Assembly (NCBI GenBank): GCA_030055545.1
Contig: JASFYK010000020.1
Span: forward strand, 1-14,576
Origin: Thermoproteota archaeon
GTDB taxonomy: Archaea; Thermoproteota; Methanomethylicia; Methanomethylicales; Methanomethylicaceae
Reading direction: 5' to 3'
DNA length: 14,576 nt
The notes beneath the pieces are model-generated. The model was not told the origin of the DNA. It was given only the letters and a program-made list of their open reading frames with translations, and made no database searches. The translations under genes were made by a program, and so were the position numbers. Positions 1 through 6,899 of this stretch are shown piece by piece; position 1 is the stretch's first letter, and every line of letters starts with the position of its first letter.

Positions 1-644
1 GTCAGCACGTCCGACCCGTTCTCCGCCGAGTCGGCTATCGCGTCCACCATCATTATGAAGTCCCTCAGCTGGAGGTAGGTGAGCGTCGAGAAATCGCCCT
101 CGTGCCTCGTCAGCTGCATCAGGATGTCCAATTTTATCTCGTCCAGCCTCTCCTCCGCCTTCTCCACCTTATGTGCCGCGGCGATCGCCTCCCTGGAGTC
201 CTTGTCCAAAAGCCTCACCGCGCCCTCGAGTTCCTTGACGATCTCGATCGTGCCTGTGATCAGCCTCTCCACGTTGGGGCAGTTCTGGAAAAACGCCTGC
301 ATCTCCCCCTGGCGCGGCTCCCTGGACGAGATGACCCTGGACGCTTCCTTTGCCCTATCTGATATCGTATCGAGCGCCTCAGAGAGCCTCAGGAAGTCCT
401 CCTTCAGCCCAACGAATAGCGTGCCCCGGTAGAGGTTCATTTCGATCCCCCTCTTCACCTCGTCGGCCTCCCTCTCGAGCGCGGCGATCCTCTCTGACAC
501 GGATCTGACCGCGGTCCAGTCCCCTCCTCTGCAAGCGGATACGAGGTCTGCAAGAAGCTCCACCGACTGGAGTACGAGCTCTTGGTGCTCCCTGAGCTTC
601 TCACCGGTCCCCCTGAGGGGCAGCGAAGCGAGCCTCCTCCACAT
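1..644 (-). CDS. PhoU-like DUF47 protein (3' end outside window)
   Basis: I translated this frame directly; it has no stop before the window edge, and 214 residues are visible. It begins MWRRLASLPL and is predicted almost entirely helical. Around residues 58-65 it carries the PhoU-type E-x-x-A-D-x-x-K segment, followed at 92-96 by D-T-I-S-D; such acidic repeats bind metal in the PhoU/DUF47 (TIGR00153) fold. Family members are about 210-230 residues, so only a few C-terminal residues are missing. Known relatives are thought to regulate phosphate transport and often sit beside a Pit-type permease; none is visible because the window ends. The ATG follows the valS stop with no gap (ATG TAG ATG), suggesting co-transcription and translational reinitiation. 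A clear Shine-Dalgarno before this ATG is lacking. Family call is fairly sure; the role is inferred. Confidence 0.8.
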   Translation of the reverse strand, partial: MWRRLASLPLRGTGEKLREHQELVLQSVELLADLVSACRGGDWTAVRSVSERIAALEREADEVKRGIEMNLYRGTLFVGLKEDFLRLSEALDTISDRAKEASRVISSREPRQGEMQAFFQNCPNVERLITGTIEIVKELEGAVRLLDKDSREAIAAAHKVEKAEERLDEIKLDILMQLTRHEGDFSTLTYLQLRDFIMMVDAIADSAENGSDVL

Positions 645-3077
645 CTACATGATCAGCTCTGCGTCTTTTTCCCCAATCCTGTACTCGAGGCCGTTTATGT
701 GCAGGACCTGCCTTATCAGCCACTCGTTCTCTTTGTAGACCTTGAGCTCCTCCGAGTTGCCTTGGATTACTGCTCCCCTCACCTCGGCGGACAGGGCCAG
801 CTTGCCCTCCACCTTCCTGGTCCTCAGCAGTGCGATCATTGATATCACCTTCTCACCCCTCGTGCCGTCCACCTCCGGCAGCTCCTCTGATCTCGGATAC
901 GGCGACGCGTGGACCGAAACGAATCCCATCTCCTCGCGGAAAAGCTTCTGATAGATCTCCTCGGTGATATGCGGACAGATCGGGGCAAGGAGCCTGATGA
1001 AGTTCCAGATCACCGTGTAGAGCACCGAGATCGCGGCAGCCCTGTCCTCCGCGTTCCTTGGGCTGTATAGCCTAGGCTTGACCGCCTCTATGTACTGGTC
1101 GCAGAAGTCGTGCCAGTAGAACTTCTGGAGCACGTCGACTGCCATGTGGAACTGGTACTTCTCCATCGCGTCCCGCGATTTGGAGATCGCCTCCCTCAGC
1201 CTTGAGATGATCCACTTGTCCGTCTCGTCCATCGCCCTAGGGTTGATCTTGGTCGCCCTGCCACCGAAGAAGCCCTCTGCGAACCTGGCGGACGACCAGA
1301 GCTTTTGCAGGAATGACTTGCCGTACTTTACCGGCTCCCACTTGAACGGGAAGTCAGAACCTATCGTCAGCGAGAAGAGAGCCTGTCTGATCGCGTCAGC
1401 CCCGTACTGGTTTATCCCCTGCTCGGGTATTATGACATTGCCCTTCGACTTCGACATCCTGGTCCCGTCTGGACCGAGTATGTGCCCGTTAACGAGCGCC
1501 CCCTTGAATGGTCCGGTGCCGGTCAGAATCGAGCAGCGTAGGATCGTGTAGTACATCCAAGTCCTGACGATGTCGTGCCCTTGCTGCCTCAGGTCTGCGG
1601 GGTAGGCCCTCTCGAACAGCCCTCTGTCCCTGAAGTAACCTGTGACGATCAGCGGGGTGATGCTTGAGTCGACCCAGCAGTCGCAGACGTCCGACGTCCC
1701 TGTGATCCTGCTGCCTCCACAGTTGGGGCACCTCTCCACTGGCGGCGGTGTGGAGCTCGTGTCTACTGGCAGGTCCTCCCTCCTCGGCGCTATGATTTGG
1801 TTGCAGTCCGCACAGAACCAGAAAGGTATGGGGGTGCCGAAGACCCTCTGCCTCGAGATGAGCCAGTCCCACTCTATGCTGTTCACCCAGTCGACCAGCC
1901 TGCCGTGGACGAACTCAGGGATCCAATCCATCTTCTCCGCTTCCCCGAGGACCGTTTCCTTGAACTCCATGGACCTTATGAACCACTGGTCCTTCGTCAA
2001 GAACTCGATCGGCGTCATGCAGTCCGCCCTCTCTGTATGTGCTAGGACATTGTGCACGAACTCCTCTGTCCTGATCAGGCTCCCCTCTGCCTCGAGGTCC
2101 TTGGCTACCTCTTCCCTCGCATCCGCGACCTTCATCCCGTTGTACTTCCCGGCATTGACCATCCTGCCGTATTCGTCGACGGATCGGATGACCGGAAGCT
2201 TGTAGATCTGCTGCCACTTGATGTCCTGCTCGTCACCATACGTGCAGATCATTACCACCCCCGTCCCGAATTCCATGTCCACCGAACTGTCGGCGAGTAC
2301 CCTTACCCTCTGTCCGAATATCGGGACTGTCGCCTCCTTCCCGACGGCCCACGAGTAGCGGCTATCGTCGGGGTTAACCGCGAGGGCCTGGCATGCGTTC
2401 AGCAGCTCGGGCCTCGTGGTCGCAACCTCAAGATCCCGGTCGCCCAACCTGAACCTCAGGTGGTAGAGCTTCCCCTTCTTCTGGATGTACCCCAATTCTG
2501 CCTGCGCAAGCGCTGTCCCGCACTTGCTGCACCAGTGGACCGGAAACTCTTTCCTGTATATCAGCCCCTTCTCGTGCATCTGGATCAGGGACTCCTGCAC
2601 CGCCCTCCAGTAACTCTTGTCCATGGTCCTGTACTCAAACTGCTCCCAGTCAGGTCGGTATCCGAGCCTGACCATCGTCCGCTTCATGCTGTCTATCATG
2701 TTTGCGGTCCATTCCTCGCACTTCTTCCGGAACTGTACCCTGTCCTCCCTCGAGATCTTCCACCTGTACTGTACCTTGAGCTCCGTGGGCAGCCCCTGGC
2801 AGTCCCAACCTTGGGGGAGTATCACGTCATGGCCGGTCATCCTCTTGTACCTCGCAACTGTATCGTTTATCACGTTCCAGTACGCGTGGCCCATGTGGAG
2901 CTCGCCTGATGTGAACGGGGGCGGCGTGTCTATCGTGAACACAGGCCTTCCGTCGTTCTTGAACTTGTAAGCCTGATAAAACTCCTCGGTCATCCAGGCC
3001 TTCTGCCACTTTTCCTCCACAGACCGCGGAGAATAGACCTTCTCCATCTTACTGGTACCGTCATTAGCAGACGACAA
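645..3077 (-). CDS. valS: Valyl-tRNA synthetase (class Ia)
   Basis: Cytosolic enzyme that charges tRNA-Val with valine using ATP. The 810-residue protein shows the class I signature as HMGH (61-64, after TPPPFTSGEL), GWDCQGLPTE (90-99) typical of archaeal ValRS, the CP1 editing region with ATTRPELL (219-226) and the archaeal-type EFGTG...CTYGDEQD stretch (269-285), the DCWVDSSI segment (466-473) and the KMSKS loop as RMSKS (540-544). Likely zinc ligands are C183/C186, C422/C425 and C450/C453. There is no long C-terminal coiled coil, as in other archaeal ValRS. The start is TTG at 3077: GGAGGGA lies just upstream at 3083-3089, whereas the first in-frame ATG (3047, codon 11) has no Shine-Dalgarno. 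The isoleucine of HIGH is replaced by methionine, a mild variant. IleRS or LeuRS is unlikely given the editing and GWDCQGLPTE motifs. Confidence 0.96.
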   Translation of the reverse strand: MSSANDGTSKMEKVYSPRSVEEKWQKAWMTEEFYQAYKFKNDGRPVFTIDTPPPFTSGELHMGHAYWNVINDTVARYKRMTGHDVILPQGWDCQGLPTELKVQYRWKISREDRVQFRKKCEEWTANMIDSMKRTMVRLGYRPDWEQFEYRTMDKSYWRAVQESLIQMHEKGLIYRKEFPVHWCSKCGTALAQAELGYIQKKGKLYHLRFRLGDRDLEVATTRPELLNACQALAVNPDDSRYSWAVGKEATVPIFGQRVRVLADSSVDMEFGTGVVMICTYGDEQDIKWQQIYKLPVIRSVDEYGRMVNAGKYNGMKVADAREEVAKDLEAEGSLIRTEEFVHNVLAHTERADCMTPIEFLTKDQWFIRSMEFKETVLGEAEKMDWIPEFVHGRLVDWVNSIEWDWLISRQRVFGTPIPFWFCADCNQIIAPRREDLPVDTSSTPPPVERCPNCGGSRITGTSDVCDCWVDSSITPLIVTGYFRDRGLFERAYPADLRQQGHDIVRTWMYYTILRCSILTGTGPFKGALVNGHILGPDGTRMSKSKGNVIIPEQGINQYGADAIRQALFSLTIGSDFPFKWEPVKYGKSFLQKLWSSARFAEGFFGGRATKINPRAMDETDKWIISRLREAISKSRDAMEKYQFHMAVDVLQKFYWHDFCDQYIEAVKPRLYSPRNAEDRAAAISVLYTVIWNFIRLLAPICPHITEEIYQKLFREEMGFVSVHASPYPRSEELPEVDGTRGEKVISMIALLRTRKVEGKLALSAEVRGAVIQGNSEELKVYKENEWLIRQVLHINGLEYRIGEKDAELIM

Positions 3078-3082
3078 TAGAG

Positions 3083-3089
3083 TCCCTCC
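3083..3089 (-). promoter_or_regulatory. Ribosome binding site fixing the valS TTG start
   Basis: Read on the minus strand this is GGAGGGA, followed by CTCTA and then TTG at 3077. It matches the archaeal anti-Shine-Dalgarno well at ideal spacing. No such site precedes the ATG ten codons further in. Confidence 0.8.
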
Positions 3090-3125
3090 GGATTTACAAA
3101 TGATACTTTATCTCCCCTGCCTTCC

Positions 3126-3137
3126 CTAAAAAATTAT
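3126..3137 (-). promoter_or_regulatory. Possible TATA element for valS
   Basis: The 77-base gap between the upstream hypothetical gene and valS contains, on the minus strand, the AT-rich run ATAATTTTTTAG. Transcription starting about 25 bases downstream would give a leader of roughly 27 bases including the GGAGGGA site. The match to an archaeal TATA box is only moderate, and valS might instead be read from the promoter of the upstream gene. Confidence 0.35.
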
Positions 3138-3154
3138 GCAGGAGGAGTGGAATT

Positions 3155-3595
3155 TCAAGGGCGCTTCTTTGGCTTCTCACGAGCGTCTATGACCCTCAGG
3201 GCATCGATCGCAAACTCCCCGTCTATCCTGTCTATCTCGTCCTCCAGGGTTTTTGGACCGCTGCTCCTAATCTCCGAAAGCAACTCCTCGATCGGCTTGC
3301 ACCGCCTCTTCTCTATCTCCCTTATCTTTGCAGAAAAGAACTTCCTTGAGAACCCCTCAGTCTCCTCGTAGCAGATCGGCGGCTCAAGGTCCATCTCAGC
3401 GCAGAGCTCGATCAGCCTCACGCAGGTCTCAGCATCCCTCTCCTGCGGGCATTTTGACTCGCACTGCGCTTTGGCGTATTTGATGAGCCCCTCAAGTTCC
3501 TTCTCGCTTATATCCATCAAACCCACCCGCATTTTGGCCTCTGCTGTCTTATTTTCTGCATCGCTTTCGCTCTGCGAACTCGGCAAAATCATCAT
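3155..3595 (-). CDS. Hypothetical protein, charged, six cysteines
   Basis: I do not recognise this 146-residue protein. It is soluble and highly charged, with no signal peptide or membrane segment. Six cysteines stand at residues 45, 49, 58, 65, 75 and 99; the first pair is C-x3-C (CESKC), so a metal site or disulfides are possible. Residues 30-70 and 82-110 look helical, and the C-terminus is basic (REKPKKRP). It lies upstream of valS on the same strand, 77 bases away, so the two may share a transcript. The ATG at 3595 has no Shine-Dalgarno but would sit close to a transcript start predicted from the TATA-like element at 3627-3638. In-frame ATGs at 3532 and 3517 are alternatives; a GGTGGG stretch lies shortly before 3517. 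Real coding is favoured by its length, its lack of any competing gene and its position; function unknown. Confidence 0.65.
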   Translation of the reverse strand: MMILPSSQSESDAENKTAEAKMRVGLMDISEKELEGLIKYAKAQCESKCPQERDAETCVRLIELCAEMDLEPPICYEETEGFSRKFFSAKIREIEKRRCKPIEELLSEIRSSGPKTLEDEIDRIDGEFAIDALRVIDAREKPKKRP

Positions 3596-3626
3596 TGGCC
3601 GTGATATTCTATTCTCGCATAGAGAT

Positions 3627-3638
3627 AAACTTTATAGT
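3627..3638. promoter_or_regulatory. TATA-like element in a divergent promoter region
   Basis: AAACTTTATAGT is the strongest TATA-like sequence between the leftward hypothetical gene (ATG at 3595) and the rightward micro-ORF (ATG at 3675). Rightward, a start about 25 bases on (near 3658) leaves a leader of about 17 bases with GAGGTG. Read leftward, the same bases give ACTATAAAGTTT, and a start near 3606 would leave only about ten bases before the ATG. Whether one element serves both directions is inference. Confidence 0.55.
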
Positions 3639-3674
3639 GTCTGCCGGCGTTTAGTCTTTCCTTGAGGTGTCATT

Positions 3675-3749
3675 ATGGGAGGAAGACAGAGGACCACGAT
3701 CTTGGGCCAGGTAAAGGAAGAGAGGAGCAAGGAGAAGAAGCAGCAATAG
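3675..3749 (+). CDS. 24-aa basic micro-ORF resembling the S25e N-terminus
   Basis: A short ORF begins ATGGGAGGAAGACAG and ends at TAG; the peptide starts MGGRQRTTIL and ends in a Lys/Glu/Gln-rich stretch (SKEKKQQ). It has a strong Shine-Dalgarno (GAGGTG at 3664-3669, five-base spacer) and a good TATA-like element at the expected distance, so it is probably translated. From memory of the family, archaeal ribosomal protein S25e (eS25) begins MGG plus a basic, Thr/Ser-containing, Lys-rich tail of about 30 residues before a winged-helix domain. Here the winged helix is absent: only 52 bases separate the stop from the next gene, and no other frame there resembles it. It may be a truncated S25e remnant, a tiny independent protein or a leader peptide for the methyltransferase gene downstream. 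Confidence 0.5.
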   Translation: MGGRQRTTILGQVKEERSKEKKQQ

Positions 3750-3807
3750 AGCACATTTTCAGCCCTCTCCCGAGTTGCCTGTCTAAAATTCCATCCGAGG
3801 AATGCTT

Positions 3808-4656
3808 ATGGAGCGAAGGAGCGCCCCCATCACGGTATTTTTCCCTTCATCGATCCTCTCTGATGTCCCCAGTCTGTCAGAGAAGACCTTCAAGGTTGGG
3901 CAGATCGCCCGGGCCGCCTCCATTTTCAGGGTCGAGAAACTTGTAATCTACCCGGATGGATCGAACTGGAGGAGGGATGCCAGGTTGATGCATTCCCTGC
4001 TTTCTTATGCCGAGACGCCGCAGTACCTCAGGAGGGCCATATTCCCGATCTCGCCACAACTCCGCTTCGCCGGGCTGATCCCTCCTCTAAGGACCCCCCA
4101 TCACCCCCTCGGGACATCTGAAGTCGAATACCGGGAGGGTTTCGTACTCGAATCAGGAGCGAGGGGATCCCTGATCGACATCGGTCTCAAGGATCCAGTC
4201 AGGTGCAGGATCCCCATGCCCAAGAATTCGAGAGTCACCATGCGCCATGAGGGAGGCGCTTGGGTGCCGGTCCCAAGGGATTCGGTGCCGCTATACTGGG
4301 GTTATACCGTGCATGTCGATGAGAGGCCGCTGCGCGATATACTTGCGGAACGCCCCCCCGGAGTGCTCATAGCAACCTCGAGGCTGGGGAGGCCCGTAGC
4401 GCAAATGGCGGAGCGCATATCCCGTGCTTTTCACGAACGCCGCAGCATCGCGCTGATCTTCGGGTCCCCTAGGGAGGGAGTGCGCGAGATCCTCGGGAGG
4501 GAAGGAGCAAAGTTGGATGACTTGGTCGACATGACGATAAACATTGCCCCAGGCCAGGGCACTGCGACGATAAGGACTGAGGAGGCAATAATGATCGCCC
4601 TCGCCCTGATCGATTTCATAGGCGGATCAACCGGAAGCCACGAACGCCAGTGGTGA
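3808..4656 (+). CDS. SPOUT-superfamily RNA methyltransferase (COG2106, SPOUT1-like)
   Basis: This protein of 282 residues matches the COG2106 family (PF02598), which has a SPOUT trefoil-knot methyltransferase fold with an OB-like insertion. Visible family features are the N-terminal strand APITVFFPSSILSD, KVGQIARAASIFRVEKLVIY, the segment ETPQYLRRAIFPI...RFAGLIPPLRTPHHPL, the insertion around EYREGFVLESGARGSLIDIGL, then the knot: VLIATSRLGRP, IALIFGSPREG and PGQGTATIRTEEA, which supplies the SAM pocket. The expected activity is SAM-dependent methylation of RNA; the human relative is SPOUT1/CENP-32. The substrate is not evident, but the position just before uL3 hints at rRNA. Two ATGs are possible; GAGG at 3797-3800 stands seven bases before the one at 3808 and only one base before 3802, so 3808 is preferred. 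Confidence 0.87.
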   Translation: MERRSAPITVFFPSSILSDVPSLSEKTFKVGQIARAASIFRVEKLVIYPDGSNWRRDARLMHSLLSYAETPQYLRRAIFPISPQLRFAGLIPPLRTPHHPLGTSEVEYREGFVLESGARGSLIDIGLKDPVRCRIPMPKNSRVTMRHEGGAWVPVPRDSVPLYWGYTVHVDERPLRDILAERPPGVLIATSRLGRPVAQMAERISRAFHERRSIALIFGSPREGVREILGREGAKLDDLVDMTINIAPGQGTATIRTEEAIMIALALIDFIGGSTGSHERQW

Positions 4657-4736
4657 GGTCGAAAAACCATGAAATGCACATTGCCCGGATATGCCAAGCA
4701 CTTTGCAAAACCTATCGCCCTTCCGAAAACGGATAG

Positions 4737-4748
4737 AAATATATTTTA
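4737..4748 (+). promoter_or_regulatory. TATA box of the S10 operon (before uL3)
   Basis: AAATATATTTTA is the clearest archaeal TATA box in the window. It lies in the 136-base gap between the methyltransferase and uL3 genes. Initiation about 25 bases downstream gives a start near 4768 and a leader of about 25 bases containing GGAGGT (4781-4786), six bases before the ATG at 4793. A small hairpin (TCCG-AAAA-CGGA) just upstream of the box would not be in the transcript. Confidence 0.7.
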
Positions 4749-4792
4749 GTATTACTGCTATCAACAGGCAAGTTTAGGCTGGAGGTCTGTTC

Positions 4793-5803
4793 ATGGGACA
4801 TCGAAGTAAGAGTGCGCCGCGCAGGGGCTCGTTGATGTACTACCCCAGGGTGCGCGCCAGACGCATTTCAGGTAGGATAAGGACTTGGCCCAAGGTCGCC
4901 GGCGCTCCCCGTCTCCTTGGCTTTGCCGGTTATAAGGTAGGATCAACTCACGTCATAATGGTCGACAACAGGCCGAAGAGCCCGCTCTTCGGTAAAGAGG
5001 TCATGCGGGCGGTGACTGTGCTCGAAGTCCCCCCGATCTATGTTTACGGTTACAGGGCATATGTCCGCACCAGTAAGGGGCTGAGGGCTCTTGCGGAGGT
5101 AATGACAAAGACATTCCCCAAAAACGCAGAGAGGATCCTGAAGGTCTCCGAGGACTATGACCCGTCCCCGGTTCAGACCTCGATAGAGGCTAACCTTGAC
5201 AATCTCGCTGAGATCAGGGTATTGGCACTCACACAGCCCGACAAGGCCGGATTCGGCAAGAAGACCCCAGAGATTCTGGAGATAAAGGTCGATGGGGACG
5301 ACATGAAGGCAGTGTTAGAGTACGCGAAGTCTCTCCTAGGGAAGGAGGTCAGGGCAAAGGACCTCTTCAATGAGGGTCAATACGTCGACGTAATCTCAAT
5401 CACAAAGGGGAAGGGCTTCCAGGGTGCCGTGAAGCGCTTCGGCGTCAAGATACAGCCGAACTGGCACAAGCACCGGAAGGGCAAGCGGGTCGTTGGGTCT
5501 ATAAGCCCTTCTAAGCCGCACATGATGTTCACGATTCCGAGACCTGGCAAGATGGGATTCCACCAGAGGACGGAGTACAACAAGCTAATACTCAAGGTCG
5601 GGGAAAACCCAGCCGAGATCAATGTCGCAGGAGGCTTCCTGCACTACGGTATGATTGGCACTGACTACATCCTCGTGGCGGGATCGATCCCAGGCCCGTC
5701 AAAGAGGCTTGTGCGGATCAGGTATCCTGTAAGGTCCAAGGTCGAGAAGATCGAGCCTCCGAAGGTCGTCGCAGTAGACTTGGCTTCAAAGCAGGGGGTA
5801 TGA
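4793..5803 (+). CDS. rpl3: Large-subunit ribosomal protein uL3
   Basis: The 336-residue protein has the archaeal/eukaryotic L3 start GHRSKSAPRRGSLMYYPR, the GFAGYKVGSTHV segment, and later KGKGFQGAVKRFGV with HKHRKGKR and GKMGFHQRTEYNK, the extended loop that reaches toward the peptidyl-transferase centre in known ribosomes. It ends with GTDYILVAGSIPGPSKRLVRIR. Length is normal for archaeal L3 (about 330-360). uL3 is an early-assembling 23S rRNA-binding protein. It is the first gene after the strong promoter, starts at an ATG with GGAGGT six bases upstream, and its TGA is followed three bases later by the uL4 ATG, which indicates coupled translation. Confidence 0.98.
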   Translation: MGHRSKSAPRRGSLMYYPRVRARRISGRIRTWPKVAGAPRLLGFAGYKVGSTHVIMVDNRPKSPLFGKEVMRAVTVLEVPPIYVYGYRAYVRTSKGLRALAEVMTKTFPKNAERILKVSEDYDPSPVQTSIEANLDNLAEIRVLALTQPDKAGFGKKTPEILEIKVDGDDMKAVLEYAKSLLGKEVRAKDLFNEGQYVDVISITKGKGFQGAVKRFGVKIQPNWHKHRKGKRVVGSISPSKPHMMFTIPRPGKMGFHQRTEYNKLILKVGENPAEINVAGGFLHYGMIGTDYILVAGSIPGPSKRLVRIRYPVRSKVEKIEPPKVVAVDLASKQGV

Positions 5804-5806
5804 TGA

Positions 5807-6613
5807 ATGTCATCAGAGGTAACCACCAAGAGAGTAGCAAAGGTAATAGGGGTTGACGGATCGATCAAGGGAGAGATTGAGCTGCCAGCGGTCTTTGAAA
5901 CCGACCTGAGGCCCGACCTCATCCGTCGCGCAGTGATCTCGAGTCAAACAGCTAGGATAGTTCCTAGGACTACCGACTACTATGCGGGCAAGCGCACCAG
6001 CGCTGAGAGCCTCGGAGTCGGGCTGGACTTGGCGCGCGTCCCCAGAGTAAAAGGCGAACACAACCCCGCCTCAGGGGCAGGAGCATTCGTACCCAACGTG
6101 GTAGGTGGCAGGCTGGCATTCCCTCCGAGCCTTGAGAAGAAATATCACGAGCGTATAAACGAGAAGGAACGCAGACTGGCGCTGATGTCCGCAATCGCAG
6201 CGACCTCTGATCCTGAGGCAGTGATCGAGAGGGGGCACGTCATCACGACTGACGTCTCATTGCCGATCGTAGTTTCAGATGAGATAAAGGATCTGAAGAA
6301 GGCTGCGGATCTGCGCGGTTTCCTCGAGAGGACCTCGCTCATCTACGACGTGGTTAGGGCAAAGGAGGGCGTTAGGGAGAGGTCTGGGAAGGGCAAGCGC
6401 CGCGGCAGGAGATGGATCAAGCCGAAGTCTCTGCTGATCGTTGTCGACGATCCTGATGCCCCGATTAGGCTAGCTTCAAGGAACTTCACCGGGGTGGAAT
6501 GCGTGGGGGTCACGGAGCTGAATGTCGAGCGCCTGGCCCCGGGCGGCCACCCAGGGAGGCTGACGCTCTGGACTGAGTCTGCAATAAAGAGGCTGAGTGA
6601 GATTTACCCGTGA
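5807..6613 (+). CDS. rpl4: Large-subunit ribosomal protein uL4
   Basis: A 268-residue L4 family protein. Recognisable parts are the N-terminal VDGSIKGEIELPAVFETDLRPDLIRRAV, the long positively charged loop with TDYYAGKRTSAESLGVG and VPRVKGEHNPASGAGAFVPNVVGGRLAFPP (the loop that lines the exit tunnel in known structures), and the C-terminal globular part with SLLIVVDDPDAPIRLASRNF and the VTELNVERLAPGGHPGRLTLWTESAI ending typical of archaea. It binds 23S rRNA. In some organisms L4 also represses its own operon; nothing here demonstrates that. The ATG follows the uL3 stop by three bases, with a GGGGGT Shine-Dalgarno inside the end of uL3. Confidence 0.97.
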   Translation: MSSEVTTKRVAKVIGVDGSIKGEIELPAVFETDLRPDLIRRAVISSQTARIVPRTTDYYAGKRTSAESLGVGLDLARVPRVKGEHNPASGAGAFVPNVVGGRLAFPPSLEKKYHERINEKERRLALMSAIAATSDPEAVIERGHVITTDVSLPIVVSDEIKDLKKAADLRGFLERTSLIYDVVRAKEGVRERSGKGKRRGRRWIKPKSLLIVVDDPDAPIRLASRNFTGVECVGVTELNVERLAPGGHPGRLTLWTESAIKRLSEIYP

Positions 6614-6623
6614 GGTGCAAGAG

Positions 6624-6890
6624 ATGTCTAAGGAACCTGCTGACGTAATTATCGGACCTGTATCATCAGAGTCCGCTTTGGAGAGGGTGGAGCGCGAGAA
6701 CAAGCTGACCTTTATCGTTTCCATGAGCTCAAACAAGGCGGACATCAAGTGGGCAGTTGAGAAGCTATACGGAGTCAAGGTCAAGTCCGTAAGGACGATG
6801 ATAACTACGAGCTCGGAGAAGAAAGCGGTCGTGGCACTTGAGAAAGAATTCAGCGCATCCGAGCTGGCTACAAAATTGGGTCTGCTGTAG
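6624..6890 (+). CDS. rpl23: Large-subunit ribosomal protein uL23
   Basis: An 88-residue L23 with the family core EKLYGVKVKSVRTMITTSSEKKAVV and a C-terminal ELATKLGLL. It sits at the polypeptide exit, where in known ribosomes L23 docks signal recognition particle and chaperones. The start at 6624 (MSKEPADVII) is chosen because GAGGTG at 6612-6617 lies six bases before it. An open frame extends nine codons further upstream inside the uL4 gene, but that part has no Shine-Dalgarno and does not look like L23. Length is as expected for archaea. Confidence 0.96.
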   Translation: MSKEPADVIIGPVSSESALERVERENKLTFIVSMSSNKADIKWAVEKLYGVKVKSVRTMITTSSEKKAVVALEKEFSASELATKLGLL

Positions 6891-6899
6891 GTGTTGTAA

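Noticed and set aside
79..432. A 117-codon plus-strand frame at the left edge
   Set aside because: It is antisense to the PhoU-like gene, whose family motifs make the minus strand the coding one.
2052..2909. A 285-codon open frame on the plus strand opposite valS
   Set aside because: It is wholly antisense to a certain synthetase gene; the protein is Leu/Pro/Val-rich with no family features. It is a GC and codon-bias shadow.
3750..3801. A possible frameshifted continuation of the S25e-like micro-ORF
   Set aside because: Only 52 bases are available, and the other frames give a Pro/Ser-rich sequence unlike the S25e winged helix.
4669..4749. A 26-codon ORF (starting MKCTLPGYAK) with a GGTGAGGT site nine bases upstream, in the gap before uL3
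   Set aside because: It runs through the uL3 TATA box, resembles no family I know, and the GGTGAGGT spans the methyltransferase stop by chance. Too weak to call a gene.
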